Shown piece after piece: positions 16,543 through 24,914 of a stretch of 64,000 nt of DNA (the stretch's first letter is position 1; every line of letters starts with the position of its first letter). The notes under the pieces were generated by a model. The model saw only the letters and a list, made by a program, of their open reading frames with translations. It made no database searches and had not been told where the DNA came from. The stretch lies in contig NZ_WMID02000011.1 of NCBI RefSeq assembly GCF_009711165.2, positions 94,673-158,672 of the forward strand. The letters are read 5' to 3'. Source of the stretch: Flavobacterium sp. MC2016-06. Its GTDB lineage: Bacteria; Bacteroidota; Bacteroidia; Flavobacteriales; Flavobacteriaceae. Made by a program: the position numbers and the translations under genes.

Positions 16543-17508
16543 TTATAGATTAGTGACAAGTTTTTTTGCATTCTCAATCATGTTTTGCTTCTCATTCAGA
16601 ACAAATGATCTAAAATCTAAAAATTCACCAAAAACCACTTCGTAATTATTCATAGTATGATTAATAAGTTCAATTACTTTTTCGGGCTGCATTTCATCTG
16701 TGTGCAGTTTGTATTTTTCGGGTATTCCTAAATCTTCTTTAAAAGCAGAAGTTCCGTCGCGCCCCGTTAATAGGCAGACACCAGAAACAAGCGCTTCTCT
16801 AGGGATTTTATCGCGACCGGGGAAATAGCCAAAATCAATGTGAAGTTTTGCTTTTCGTAATGTATCCCTCATTTCTTCCCTAGACATTCCAGACAAAGGT
16901 GTCCATTTGTATTGAGGAAGAAGTGCTTTATATTTTTCAATCTTATCCAATCCTTTTTTCGGATTATAAGTAATGATGTTTTCTTTCTGAAAAGATTCTG
17001 GAAGATCATCAAAGAAAAGTTCTGTAACATAATCGCATAAATAAGCAATTTCGTTGTCCAGTTTTTTAGTTTGTAAAAACTCTTTTGTTCTTTGCGATTG
17101 ATACCAATGTGTAACTGTTTTGTTGGGTTCAAAACGATATTCGGTATGTTTATAAGGAACTATCAGTTTTCTAATCCAGTTTTTTTTCTTTTCTCGGCTG
17201 TTCATCAAAACCTCATAAAAATCAAGACTCAGCCACCATATTTTTTTGGCAGCCAAAGGATATTTTGCAATAAGATTTGTCATTGATTCTGGAATTATCA
17301 TGACATTATCAATGCTGTCTTTTACATTCATGACATAAGGAACATTGTAATTTTTGTAAAAAGAATGAACTGGATCTTTTTTATATTTAGAGTACAACAT
17401 CTTTGCATTATAACCTAACGAATTTAAGATGTAACCTAATTGATGTAATGCTTCTGGTCCTCCGGTGGCTTTTTTAGGAGGACAAATGATATATATGTTT
17501 TTAGACAT
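16543..17508 (-). CDS. Glycosyltransferase family 1-like protein
   Basis: A 321-residue protein unlike its three CgeB-like neighbours. The N-terminal Rossmann start is IYIICPPKKATGGPEALHQLG, with a GGPE glycine loop as in many GT4-type enzymes. The middle has AYLCDYVTELFF and ITYNPKKGLDKIEKYK, and the C-terminal half has HIDFGYFPGRDKIPREALVSG, equivalent to the donor-nucleotide EALVSG block. It lies second in the four-gene - strand operon (8 bp after the 17517 gene). Likely role: sugar transfer in surface-glycan synthesis. Confidence 0.7.
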   Translation of the reverse strand: MSKNIYIICPPKKATGGPEALHQLGYILNSLGYNAKMLYSKYKKDPVHSFYKNYNVPYVMNVKDSIDNVMIIPESMTNLIAKYPLAAKKIWWLSLDFYEVLMNSREKKKNWIRKLIVPYKHTEYRFEPNKTVTHWYQSQRTKEFLQTKKLDNEIAYLCDYVTELFFDDLPESFQKENIITYNPKKGLDKIEKYKALLPQYKWTPLSGMSREEMRDTLRKAKLHIDFGYFPGRDKIPREALVSGVCLLTGRDGTSAFKEDLGIPEKYKLHTDEMQPEKVIELINHTMNNYEVVFGEFLDFRSFVLNEKQNMIENAKKLVTNL

Positions 17509-17516
17509 AATTGATT

Positions 17517-18467
17517 TTAAGTATTGTAAACTACATTATTGATCCAGCCGTCTAAAGTATATTTTTTGAAAATATTATCGGGTACTTTTTCATATGCTTT
17601 TTCAAAAAACGAGACAGGAACATCAGGATTATTTTCATCTATTACCAAAATATTATTCGGATTGTAGAAGTCATAATTTATAATATCAGAATTGGTCGTA
17701 ATTAGTTTTTTTTGTAAACCAAGACTTTCAAACACTCTAAACGTTAATCCGTTTTGACCTTCTCTATTAACATCAAGTAAAACCTGTGAGCGGTTTATAT
17801 ATTCATTCATTTCTGTTAGAGGAATATGTTTGGTGATGAATTCAATAGTTGAAGTTCTATCTTCTACTTTTTTATTATAAACAAAAATCTTATGACTAAT
17901 GTTTTTTGATTTTAAGTCAGAAGCAATTTTAGATAAAACAGGAAGTCTTTTATCTTTTGAAATAATATTGAAAACCTGATGTTCAAATGAATCTTCGGTT
18001 TTAATAGAGGAATTATAAATCCAATTGGTTGCAAATTTTAAATTGTGTTTTTCGCAGTCTTCTTTTTCAAACGAAAAAACTTCATCAAAATAAGGGATTA
18101 CACGAGTTATTTTCGGGCATCGGTAAGTATTGTCATTAAAATAGGCAATTGTTTTTTTTCCGTATTTTTTTAATTCTAAAATACTTTTTGGGTCAATATG
18201 ATCGCCCTTAATTACCAATATAACATCTTGCGGTATATTAATTTCTTTAAGGTTTTCGATGATTTTTTTACCAAAATAGATTGTTTTAAGATTTTTCTTA
18301 AAGAATGTTTTGAGGAAAAAATTGTAGGCTCGGTAAAGAAAATTGGGGTATTTGTACTTATAATTATTAAAATTAATATGATGTACATTATGACCTTTTT
18401 CTTCTAAAGCGGTTACGATATAATTATTGAACCCCCAATTATCAAGGCTTACTACGGCTATACGCAT
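17517..18467 (-). CDS. Glycosyltransferase-like protein (CgeB-like), paralogue C; first gene of operon
   Basis: A 316-residue paralogue of the 14545 and 15545 proteins, starting MRIAVVSLDNWGFNNYIVTA. The central AYFNDNTYRCPKITRV precedes a donor-domain block LTFRVFESLGLQKKLITTN, then YDFYNPNNILVIDEN, then LDGWINNVVY. It is the promoter-proximal gene of the four-gene - strand glycosyltransferase operon, with a 411-bp intergenic region upstream shared divergently with the DUF5672 gene. Confidence 0.72.
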   Translation of the reverse strand: MRIAVVSLDNWGFNNYIVTALEEKGHNVHHINFNNYKYKYPNFLYRAYNFFLKTFFKKNLKTIYFGKKIIENLKEINIPQDVILVIKGDHIDPKSILELKKYGKKTIAYFNDNTYRCPKITRVIPYFDEVFSFEKEDCEKHNLKFATNWIYNSSIKTEDSFEHQVFNIISKDKRLPVLSKIASDLKSKNISHKIFVYNKKVEDRTSTIEFITKHIPLTEMNEYINRSQVLLDVNREGQNGLTFRVFESLGLQKKLITTNSDIINYDFYNPNNILVIDENNPDVPVSFFEKAYEKVPDNIFKKYTLDGWINNVVYNT

Positions 18468-18821
18468 AATGTGTTTATTGAGACTGTTAAGTAAAAATTA
18501 TTGATATTTTATGAAGCATCAGATTATTTTAATTTTTAAATGTAAGATTTTAACCTTAATTTAATATAAAAATATAAGAAAATATTTAAAAAACTGAATT
18601 TAGAATATTTTAATAAACTTATGCTTTATTTAGCAGATGGATAAAAACGATAATAGTTGCGTTCTAGAATAGTTAAATTGTAGTTATTTTTAAAAATCTT
18701 TTTGCTGCAATTTTGTTAGGTAATCAAAGGGAAGAAATCACCTATATAGTAGATATAGTTCTTAATTTATTTTAATTGTAAATTAAGTTTAAGAATAATT
18801 GAGTTTTCTTAATTATAAGGT
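18468..18821. other. AT-rich divergent intergenic region
   Basis: A spacer of about 350 bp between the divergent glycosyltransferase operon and the DUF5672 gene. I see no open frame of note, no clear hairpin and no repeat shared with other gaps. It presumably holds both promoters; only the + strand -7 box at 18822-18829 is convincing. Confidence 0.4.
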
Positions 18822-18829
18822 TATTTTTG
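18822..18829 (+). promoter_or_regulatory. -7 promoter box of the DUF5672 gene
   Basis: TATTTTTG, a TAnnTTTG match, 49 bp before the upstream ATG (18879) and 91 bp before the preferred one (18921). Confidence 0.45.
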
Positions 18830-18920
18830 TTCCTTTTCAGGAATACCACTTTTTAAAGTTGAATGATTTTAAGAAAGCATGTTAAAAACCAAAACCAATA
18901 AAAATCCAGTTATAACAATA

Positions 18921-19703
18921 ATGAAAGATTCGGTAAAAATAATTATCCCTATTTATAAAGATCATTTTGGAGAACTTGAAGAAAAGTCTTTTTTGCAATG
19001 CATGAAGTTATTAAGTGAATACGATATTACTTTGGTACAGCCAGAAGGGCTTGATAATTCGTATATCACAAAAAAATATCCAGAAATAGGAGTTAAGGAT
19101 TTTCCAAAACATTATTTTAAGAATATAGAAGGATATAATGAATTATTGCTTTCAAGTTTATTTTATGAAGCCTTTTTAGACTCTGAGTATATTTTAATTT
19201 ATCAGCTTGATGCTTTTGTTTTTAAGAATGAATTGAAAGAATGGTGTCAAAAAGGTTACGATTATATTGGTGCTCCTTGGATCGCAACTCCTAAAGATAC
19301 TTTTGGGAAAAAATTATTCAATGATATTGCCAGAAATTTTAGATCAAAAAAGAAAAACAGCCGAGAGCAGACTTTTTATAAAGTAGGAAATGGCGGTTTC
19401 TCATTGCGTAAAGTAGCTTCGCATTATGCAATTGCAAAAGAAAAAAGCCAATTTATAGCTGCTTTTTTAAGTGCAGAGAAAAAAGAGATTTATGCTATCG
19501 AAGATGTATTTTGGTCTTTGAAAGCACCAGAATTTGTGAGTGATTTTAAAATACCAGATTACAAAGAAGCTTGTCTATTTGCAATTGACCGTAAGCCTAA
19601 AATAGCTTTCGAAATTATTAATAACCAAATGCCTTTTGGATGCCACGGAATCAATAAACCTAAAGTAATTGATTTTTGGAAACCAATTTTAGAGAAATAT
19701 TAA
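18921..19703 (+). CDS. DUF5672 family protein, putative glycosyltransferase
   Basis: About 260 residues from ATG 18921 (MKDSVKIIIPIYKDHF); an in-frame ATG at 18879 would add 14 residues of low information. DUF5672 markers: YNELLLSSLFYEAFLDSEYI, YQLDAFVF (a DxD-like acidic site), GYDYIGAPWI, GNGGFSLRK and a late EDVFWS. These recall GT-A nucleotide-sugar transferases of LOS/O-antigen clusters. It lies 12 bp before the Kdo-kinase-like gene, so the two form an operon. Confidence 0.8.
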   Translation: MKDSVKIIIPIYKDHFGELEEKSFLQCMKLLSEYDITLVQPEGLDNSYITKKYPEIGVKDFPKHYFKNIEGYNELLLSSLFYEAFLDSEYILIYQLDAFVFKNELKEWCQKGYDYIGAPWIATPKDTFGKKLFNDIARNFRSKKKNSREQTFYKVGNGGFSLRKVASHYAIAKEKSQFIAAFLSAEKKEIYAIEDVFWSLKAPEFVSDFKIPDYKEACLFAIDRKPKIAFEIINNQMPFGCHGINKPKVIDFWKPILEKY

Positions 19704-19715
19704 AGTAAAAATTAG

Positions 19716-20489
19716 ATGATCAAAAAAATAAAATTTTCTAAAGGATTTAATGAAACAAAGGAAGTTTTCTTTTTTATTGAAGAATTTAATTCTTCGGTAG
19801 GTAAACTTTTTGGAAATGGAGATCGTAATAAAATTAAATTATTTGATTTAAATGGTAAAACTATTAATATTAAATCATTTAAAATTCCGAATATCGTTAA
19901 TAAAATTGCTTATAAATATTTTAGAAAATCAAAAGCAAGACGTTCGTTTGAATACGCAGAATTATTATTAGAAAAAGGAATTGGAACACCGCAGCCAATT
20001 GCATTTCTAGAAAATTTTAATTCTATTGGTTTAAGAGACAGCTATTATGCGAGCGAACATCTTGAAGCTGAGTTAACATACAGAGAATTGGTTGAAATTC
20101 CTGATTACCAAGATCGCGACAATATTTTAAGACAGTTTACCAAATTTACTTTTGATCTTCACGAAAAAGGAGTAGAATTTTTAGATCATTCGCCAGGAAA
20201 TACTTTAATCAAAGCAACTTCTGAAAATAAATACGCTTTCTTTTTAGTCGATTTAAATCGAATGAATTTTCATGAAAGCATGAGTTTTGAGCAGCGTATG
20301 GATAATTTTAGACGCTTGACACCACAAAAAGAAATGATTGCGGTAATGAGTAATGAATATGCAAAATTCTATACTGATAAAACTGAAGCTGAAATTTTTG
20401 AAAAAATGTGGCAGGCAACTACTCATTTTCAAGATGAATTTGCTAGAAAGAAACGACTTAAAAAGAAACTTAAATTCTGGAAATCTTAA
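19716..20489 (+). CDS. Lipopolysaccharide kinase (Kdo/WaaP-like) family protein
   Basis: 257 residues with a protein-kinase-like fold of the Kdo/WaaP group. Visible features are YAELLLEKGIGTPQPIAFLE (start of the ATP lobe hinge), YYASEHLEAELTYREL, the catalytic loop FLDHSPGNTLIK (HxDhxxxN variant: D and N retained) and the metal site FLVDLNRMNF (DLN in place of DFG). It probably phosphorylates Kdo or a core heptose of lipooligosaccharide on the cytoplasmic face. It overlaps the convergent GT2 gene by 4 bp. Confidence 0.83.
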   Translation: MIKKIKFSKGFNETKEVFFFIEEFNSSVGKLFGNGDRNKIKLFDLNGKTINIKSFKIPNIVNKIAYKYFRKSKARRSFEYAELLLEKGIGTPQPIAFLENFNSIGLRDSYYASEHLEAELTYRELVEIPDYQDRDNILRQFTKFTFDLHEKGVEFLDHSPGNTLIKATSENKYAFFLVDLNRMNFHESMSFEQRMDNFRRLTPQKEMIAVMSNEYAKFYTDKTEAEIFEKMWQATTHFQDEFARKKRLKKKLKFWKS

Positions 20490-21256
20490 TTTGAAGCTCT
20501 GATTTTTTTAAGTTCCTGAAAACGTACAGCAACACTCAAAGCATTTAAATAACAAATAATAATTCCTTTTTTACCATCTAAAAAACCAAATCGTACTATA
20601 TATTGGTTTAGAAATTGGTAAGCTGGGCGTACATAAAAATGAAAAAAGTTAGGTTTAGTCTTTTTTACAAATTCTTCCTGTGCTTTTAATTGTCCGTAGA
20701 AAACCATTTTTTGTTTATAGTTTTCATAATTCGTATAAGAATGATGAATAAGCTTGTTTTTCAGCTTTCCTATTTTTCCGTTTACAATTAATTTTTCGTG
20801 CACAATTTTCTCACGATTATAAGCGGCGTTTTCTCTCTTAAAAAGACGGATAATTTTATCGGTCTGCCAGCCGCTAAAATGCAGTTTCTGACTCTTAAAC
20901 ATAAAATTACGACGCATAAAATACGCAGCTTCGCTGTTTTTTAAATTGATTACAGCAGTAATTTCCTGTTCCAATTCTGGAGTCAGTCTTTCGTCAGCAT
21001 CAATAAAAAGAATCCAAGGATTTTTGGCTAAACTCAAAGCATAATTTCGCTGAAAAGCAAAATTATCAAAAGTACGCTGTGCTACTTTTACATTTTTAAA
21101 AGACGCAGCAATTTCAAAAGTTCGATCAGAACTAAAAGAATCAAGTACAATTATTTCATCGGCGAAAGCCAGATTCTCAAGAACCACTTTTATATTGTGT
21201 TCCTCGTTATAGGTAATTACCAATGCCGTTAAGAGTTGTTTTTCTGCTGAAATCAT
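20486..21256 (-). CDS. Glycosyltransferase family 2 (WaaE/KdtX-like)
   Basis: 256 residues with a GT-A fold: LVITYNEEHNIKVVLENL, DEIIVLDSFSSDRTFEIA, then FQRNYALSLAKNPWILFIDADERLTPEL with the DAD metal site, and GWQTDKIIRLFKR. The C-terminal part (YENYKQKMVFYGQLKAQE) matches the WaaE/KdtX subgroup that adds glucose to the inner core of lipooligosaccharide. It is 6 bp from the family-9 transferase start-stop junction, so the two form an operon. The acceptor is an inference. Confidence 0.85.
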   Translation of the reverse strand: MISAEKQLLTALVITYNEEHNIKVVLENLAFADEIIVLDSFSSDRTFEIAASFKNVKVAQRTFDNFAFQRNYALSLAKNPWILFIDADERLTPELEQEITAVINLKNSEAAYFMRRNFMFKSQKLHFSGWQTDKIIRLFKRENAAYNREKIVHEKLIVNGKIGKLKNKLIHHSYTNYENYKQKMVFYGQLKAQEEFVKKTKPNFFHFYVRPAYQFLNQYIVRFGFLDGKKGIIICYLNALSVAVRFQELKKIRASN

Positions 21257-21262
21257 TTGGCT

Positions 21263-22327
21263 CTAGCTAAGATTTTGTTCCAAAAACAATTCAATTTTGT
21301 CTTTAAAAAACTCAGGCTTAAATTCCTGATACAAAGACAAAGACTCCTTTTTGAGCAATTTTTCGGTTTTCTGCTCAAATAAATCAGCACGGTAATCTTT
21401 TAGATGTACCGAAAGATGGTGAATACCGTCTTCAAAAGTAGCCCAGATTTTCTTTTCAATCCAAGGAGAAAAAATAATAAACGAAGGTTTATCAAGAGCT
21501 TTAGCCATATTTATAGCGCCTCCATCATTCCCGATAATCAAATCACATTGATTGACTAAACCAATAAAAGAACGTAAATCGCCGCCCAATAAATCAAAAT
21601 AAATTTTTTCCTGAGTTGAAGTTTTACAGTTATTAAAAACAATTTTAGCTTCTTCTATTTGTTTCGGAAAATAATTAAAGAGAATATTAACGTCGGCTTT
21701 GTCAGCAATATAATCGACTACTTTAGACATAAAATCTAAAGGATATGTTTTTAGTTTTTCGCTTCCCAAAAGACTAATCATAACCGTTTTTCTATCTTTG
21801 TTCACGTTGTGCTTTTCAAATAAAGCTTTGGCTTCTTGATTTTCTTTTTCAGAAACAAATAATTTCGGAGTTGGATCAATTTCTATTTTTAAATCTAAAG
21901 GTTCTAATAAAGAAAGTCTTCTCTCGATAGCCAGACCTAAATTGGTTTTAGGAAAAGGTTCAAACGGAACATTATCGGTATACAAAAAACTTCTGCCAGG
22001 TTTTTTGTAAGATATTTTTCTTTTGGCATTGCTCAGAAAAACTAAAATCCAGCTTTCTAATTTTGAATAAGCATCGATTAGCAAATCGTATTTTTCGTCT
22101 CGAATCTGAAATCCAAGTTTCAATAATTCTTTCTTGCTGCTGCGATGTTTTTCTTCAAATAAAATAACATTGTCAATGCTTGAATTGCCTTCTAAAACTG
22201 GCGTTGTAGAATTATAAACTAAATAATCAATTTGAGCATCAGGATAAGCAGTACGCAGATTATTGCATATTATACTGCTGACCAAAACATCTCCAATCAT
22301 TTTTTGTTGAATTACAAGTATCTTCAT
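21263..22327 (-). CDS. Glycosyltransferase family 9 (heptosyltransferase-like)
   Basis: 354 residues with a GT-B fold. The N-terminus MKILVIQQKMIGDVLVSSII has the GDV-containing loop of ADP-heptose:LPS transferases. The C-terminal donor site is CDLIIGNDGGAINMAKAL, the family-9 NDxGxxH-like block with GGA in place of SGPMH. It probably adds a heptose or similar sugar to the lipooligosaccharide core. First gene of the pair with the GT2 gene. Confidence 0.87.
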   Translation of the reverse strand: MKILVIQQKMIGDVLVSSIICNNLRTAYPDAQIDYLVYNSTTPVLEGNSSIDNVILFEEKHRSSKKELLKLGFQIRDEKYDLLIDAYSKLESWILVFLSNAKRKISYKKPGRSFLYTDNVPFEPFPKTNLGLAIERRLSLLEPLDLKIEIDPTPKLFVSEKENQEAKALFEKHNVNKDRKTVMISLLGSEKLKTYPLDFMSKVVDYIADKADVNILFNYFPKQIEEAKIVFNNCKTSTQEKIYFDLLGGDLRSFIGLVNQCDLIIGNDGGAINMAKALDKPSFIIFSPWIEKKIWATFEDGIHHLSVHLKDYRADLFEQKTEKLLKKESLSLYQEFKPEFFKDKIELFLEQNLS

Positions 22328-22369
22328 GTAAAAATTTAAATCGTATTAATTGATTTACAAATTGAAGCA

Positions 22370-22417
22370 AAAAAATCCAAATTCCAATCATTTTATTGAA
22401 TGGAATTTGGATTTTTT
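22370..22417 (-). terminator. Terminator of dapD
   Basis: A stem of about 15 bp (AAAAATCCAAATTCC against GGAATTTGGATTTTT) with a ~16-nt loop, 31 bp after the dapD stop and followed by T-runs on the - strand. Confidence 0.8.
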
Positions 22418-22447
22418 AAATTGAAAATTTCTATTAACTAGAAAATA

Positions 22448-23263
22448 TTATACTGCAACGTCGTATTCGCGAAGTGCATTATTTAATGAAGTTTTTAAAT
22501 CTGTAGATGGTTTACGTGTACCAATGATTAAAGCACATGGAACTTGAAACTCTCCAGCAGCAAACTTTTTAGTATAACTTCCAGGAATTACTACAGAACG
22601 AGCAGGTACAAAACCTTTCATTTCTACAGGCTCATCTCCAGTTACATCGATAATTTTTGTTGAAGCTGTTAAACATACGTTTGCGCCAAGAACTGCTTCT
22701 TTACCAACGTGTACACCTTCTACAACAATACATCTAGAACCAATAAAAGCACCGTCTTCTATAATTACCGGTGCAGCTTGCAATGGTTCTAAAACACCAC
22801 CAATACCAACACCGCCGCTTAAGTGAACGTTTTTACCAATTTGAGCACAGCTTCCTACAGTAGCCCAAGTGTCAACCATTGTTCCTTCGTCTACATAAGC
22901 ACCAATGTTTACATAACTTGGCATTAAGATAACACCGCTTGAAATGTAAGCTCCGTAACGTGCAACAGCATTTGGTACTACACGAATTCCTTTTTCAGCA
23001 AAACCTCTTTTTAGCAACATTTTGTCGTGATATTCAAAAATACCAGATTCCCATGTTTCCATTTTTTGAATTGGGAAATACATTACAACCGCTTTCTTAA
23101 CCCATTCGTTAACTTGCCATTTGTCACCAACTGGTTCAGCACAACGTAATTTTCCTGCGTCAACTAATTCGATAACTTCTCTAATAGCATCTGTAGTAGC
23201 AGTTTCTTGTAATAAAGCTCTGTTTTCCCAAGCTTGTTCAATTATAGTCTGTAAAGAATTCAT
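22448..23263 (-). CDS. dapD: 2,3,4,5-tetrahydropyridine-2,6-dicarboxylate N-succinyltransferase
   Basis: The succinyl-CoA-dependent step of the succinylase branch of lysine/diaminopimelate synthesis. The N-terminal ~95 residues are helical. A left-handed beta-helix follows with the DapD active-site stretch PNAVARYGAYISSGVILMPS, NIGAYVDEGTMVDTWATVGS and LSGGVGIGGVLEPLQA. The C-terminal end has SVVIPGSYTKKF. At 271 aa it is standard length. It is monocistronic, with its own -7 box and terminator. Confidence 0.95.
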   Translation of the reverse strand: MNSLQTIIEQAWENRALLQETATTDAIREVIELVDAGKLRCAEPVGDKWQVNEWVKKAVVMYFPIQKMETWESGIFEYHDKMLLKRGFAEKGIRVVPNAVARYGAYISSGVILMPSYVNIGAYVDEGTMVDTWATVGSCAQIGKNVHLSGGVGIGGVLEPLQAAPVIIEDGAFIGSRCIVVEGVHVGKEAVLGANVCLTASTKIIDVTGDEPVEMKGFVPARSVVIPGSYTKKFAAGEFQVPCALIIGTRKPSTDLKTSLNNALREYDVAV

Positions 23264-23279
23264 AAGTTTTAATTTTTGG

Positions 23280-23287
23280 CAAAGATA
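23280..23287 (-). promoter_or_regulatory. -7 promoter box of dapD
   Basis: TATCTTTG on the - strand, 17 bp from the ATG at 23263. Confidence 0.5.
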
Positions 23288-23434
23288 GCGTATTTGTACA
23301 AATTCAAAAAAGTAAAACCCTTTGAAAATGTTACAGATTTAACTTTTTGTTTTTAATTTGATAAATAAAATTTCAGGCTCTTATTGATTTGCTTTTATTA
23401 AAAGAACCTCTAAAAGTTTTTTTTATATCAAAAT

Positions 23435-23478
23435 ATGACAAAAATCAGATTTTGTGTTTTTTGTTCTAATTAGTTTTG
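23435..23478 (+). promoter_or_regulatory. FNR-type site plus -7 box upstream of the PAS gene
   Basis: The half-palindrome ATGACAAAAATCAG (23435-23448) fits TGA-N6-TCA and is centred at 23441.5. A perfect TAGTTTTG box (23471-23478) is centred exactly 33 bp downstream, the geometry found at ccoI, ccoS and hemN. It predicts oxygen- or redox-dependent activation of the PAS gene with a leader of about 120 nt. The second half-site is the weakest of the four (last base G). Confidence 0.55.
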
Positions 23479-23525
23479 CGGTGTTAATTTTTAGAAAGCA
23501 TAATACAGTTCCTCAAAAATACAAA

Positions 23526-23584
23526 CCACAGATTGGACAGATTATTTTAAATTTTTAATCTGTGAGAATCAGTGTAATCTGTGG
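23526..23584 (+). repeat. Intergenic inverted repeat with CCACAGATT ends
   Basis: The outer arms CCACAGATT and AATCTGTGG (ends of 23526-23584) pair, and inner blocks (CAGATT...AATCTG) add stem. This type of AATCTGTG hairpin is a familiar intergenic repeat in flavobacteria (from general knowledge). It forms the 5' leader of the PAS gene and contributes the in-frame GTG at 23581 that might be mistaken for a start. Confidence 0.6.
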
Positions 23585-23604
23585 CAAAAAAAATATTTAA
23601 AAAT

Positions 23605-24231
23605 ATGAATCAAGAAAATCAGTTTCAAAATCAAAGAGCCATTATTGACAAAGAAGTTTCTTGGGATAAAACCCAGGTAATTATGAGTAAAACCAATGCA
23701 TTTGGAATTATAGAATATGCAAATGAGGTTTTTATAGATGTCTGCGGCTACGAAGATTACGAGTTAATGGGGCAGCCGCACAATATTATTCGTCATCCAG
23801 ATATGCCAAAAGTGATTTTTAAAGTGCTTTGGGAAAATCTTAAAAGCGGAAAAAACTTTCATGCAATTGTCAAAAATCTAGCAAAATCAGGAAGATATTA
23901 TTGGGTAATTACTGATTTTGATATTGCTAAAGATGAAAATGGTGTAATTGTAAATTATTTTGGAAGAAGGCAAGCTGTTCCGCAAGAAGTAATTTCACTG
24001 CATATTGAACCCTTATATAAAAAATTACTCCAGATTGAAGCAGCAAGCGGCGTTGAGTTTAGCGAGAAATACTTGATCGGATTTTTAGAAGAAAAAAAGA
24101 GGTCTTATGTTGAGTACATCAAAGAATTGATTTACGAACATGAAAAAGCGCAGGCCAAATTTGCGCAATACGACGAAGACGAAGAGGAGGAAGAGCATAG
24201 AGGATTTTTCGGAAGATTATTCAATAGATAG
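23605..24231 (+). CDS. PAS domain protein, Aer-like redox sensor module
   Basis: 208 residues from ATG 23605. A PAS domain at ~20-115 closely follows the Aer/phototactic-type pattern: ANEVFIDVCGYEDYELMGQP, HNIIRHPDMPKVIFKVLWE and KSGRYYWVITDFD. In Aer this PAS binds FAD and reads redox state. A helical region and an acidic tail (DEDEEEEEH) follow, and no MCP signalling, kinase or DNA-binding domain is present, so the output is unknown. An earlier in-frame GTG (23581) lies inside a repeat hairpin and is rejected. An FNR-type promoter lies upstream, linking this redox sensor to the low-oxygen regulon. Confidence 0.8.
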   Translation: MNQENQFQNQRAIIDKEVSWDKTQVIMSKTNAFGIIEYANEVFIDVCGYEDYELMGQPHNIIRHPDMPKVIFKVLWENLKSGKNFHAIVKNLAKSGRYYWVITDFDIAKDENGVIVNYFGRRQAVPQEVISLHIEPLYKKLLQIEAASGVEFSEKYLIGFLEEKKRSYVEYIKELIYEHEKAQAKFAQYDEDEEEEEHRGFFGRLFNR

Positions 24232-24274
24232 GTTTATTGAATTTCCTTTTAGTTTTTTAATAGTTGGATAGTTG

Positions 24275-24306
24275 TCCGTCTTGAATTTTCAAGACGGATT
24301 TTTTTT
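24275..24306 (+). terminator. Terminator of the PAS gene
   Basis: A perfect 11-bp stem (TCCGTCTTGAA 24275-24285, TTCAAGACGGA 24288-24298) followed by a run of eight T. Confidence 0.85.
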
Positions 24307-24351
24307 GCCAATTACTTAAGGACTATTATAGATTACTATATTTTCCTTTAC

Positions 24352-24359
24352 TATCTTTG
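24352..24359 (+). promoter_or_regulatory. -7 promoter box of ruvX
   Basis: TATCTTTG, 14 bp before the ATG at 24374. Confidence 0.5.
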
Positions 24360-24373
24360 AGAAAAATTACAAA

Positions 24374-24790
24374 ATGCCAAGAATTCTCTCTATAGATTAC
24401 GGACAAAAGCGTACTGGAATTGCTGTAACGGACGAAATGCAGATTATTGCTTCGGGGTTAACAACTGTTCCAACAAGTACTTTAATTGATTTTTTGAAAG
24501 ATTATTTTGCCAAAGAAAAAGTCGAAGCTGTTTTGATTGGTGAACCCAAACAAATGAATGGTGAACCTTCTGAAAGTGCTGCTATAATTAAAGGTTTTGT
24601 AACTCATTTTTCTAATATTTTTCCAGATATGAAGGTCGTTCGTGGAGACGAACGTTTTACTTCAAAAATGGCTTTTCAAACTATGATTGACAGCGGACTT
24701 AGTAAAAAACAACGCCAGAATAAAGGTTTAATAGATGAAATTTCGGCTACAATAATGCTTCAAGATTATCTTTCTGCTAAGCGTTTCTAA
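24374..24790 (+). CDS. ruvX: Pre-16S rRNA nuclease / Holliday junction resolvase-like protein YqgF (RuvX)
   Basis: 138 residues with an RNase H-like fold. The first catalytic Asp is in ILSIDYGQKRTGIAVTD. EAVLIGEPKQMNGEPS carries the strand-4 region, and the other acidic residues are in VVRGDERFTSKMA and LIDEISATIMLQDYL. The family matures the 5' end of 16S rRNA in E. coli and is also called a putative resolvase. The length is normal, with its own promoter box. Confidence 0.92.
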   Translation: MPRILSIDYGQKRTGIAVTDEMQIIASGLTTVPTSTLIDFLKDYFAKEKVEAVLIGEPKQMNGEPSESAAIIKGFVTHFSNIFPDMKVVRGDERFTSKMAFQTMIDSGLSKKQRQNKGLIDEISATIMLQDYLSAKRF

Positions 24791-24884
24791 GAACTTTCCT
24801 TATTTTGTCTCTTTTTTTTAAATATTTTAGAAAATTCTAACTTTTATCATGCAGAAATTACTTTTTTTTTGTAATTATAAAAAG

Positions 24885-24892
24885 TACCTTTG
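24885..24892 (+). promoter_or_regulatory. -7 promoter box of mqo
   Basis: TACCTTTG, 22 bp before the ATG at 24915. Confidence 0.5.
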
Positions 24893-24914
24893 CGCTTTAA
24901 AATAAAATACTGTT

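Noticed and set aside
23581..23604. GTG start for the PAS protein at 23581
   Set aside because: The codon is part of the intergenic CCACAGATT hairpin repeat and adds only Lys/Phe-rich residues before the family start.
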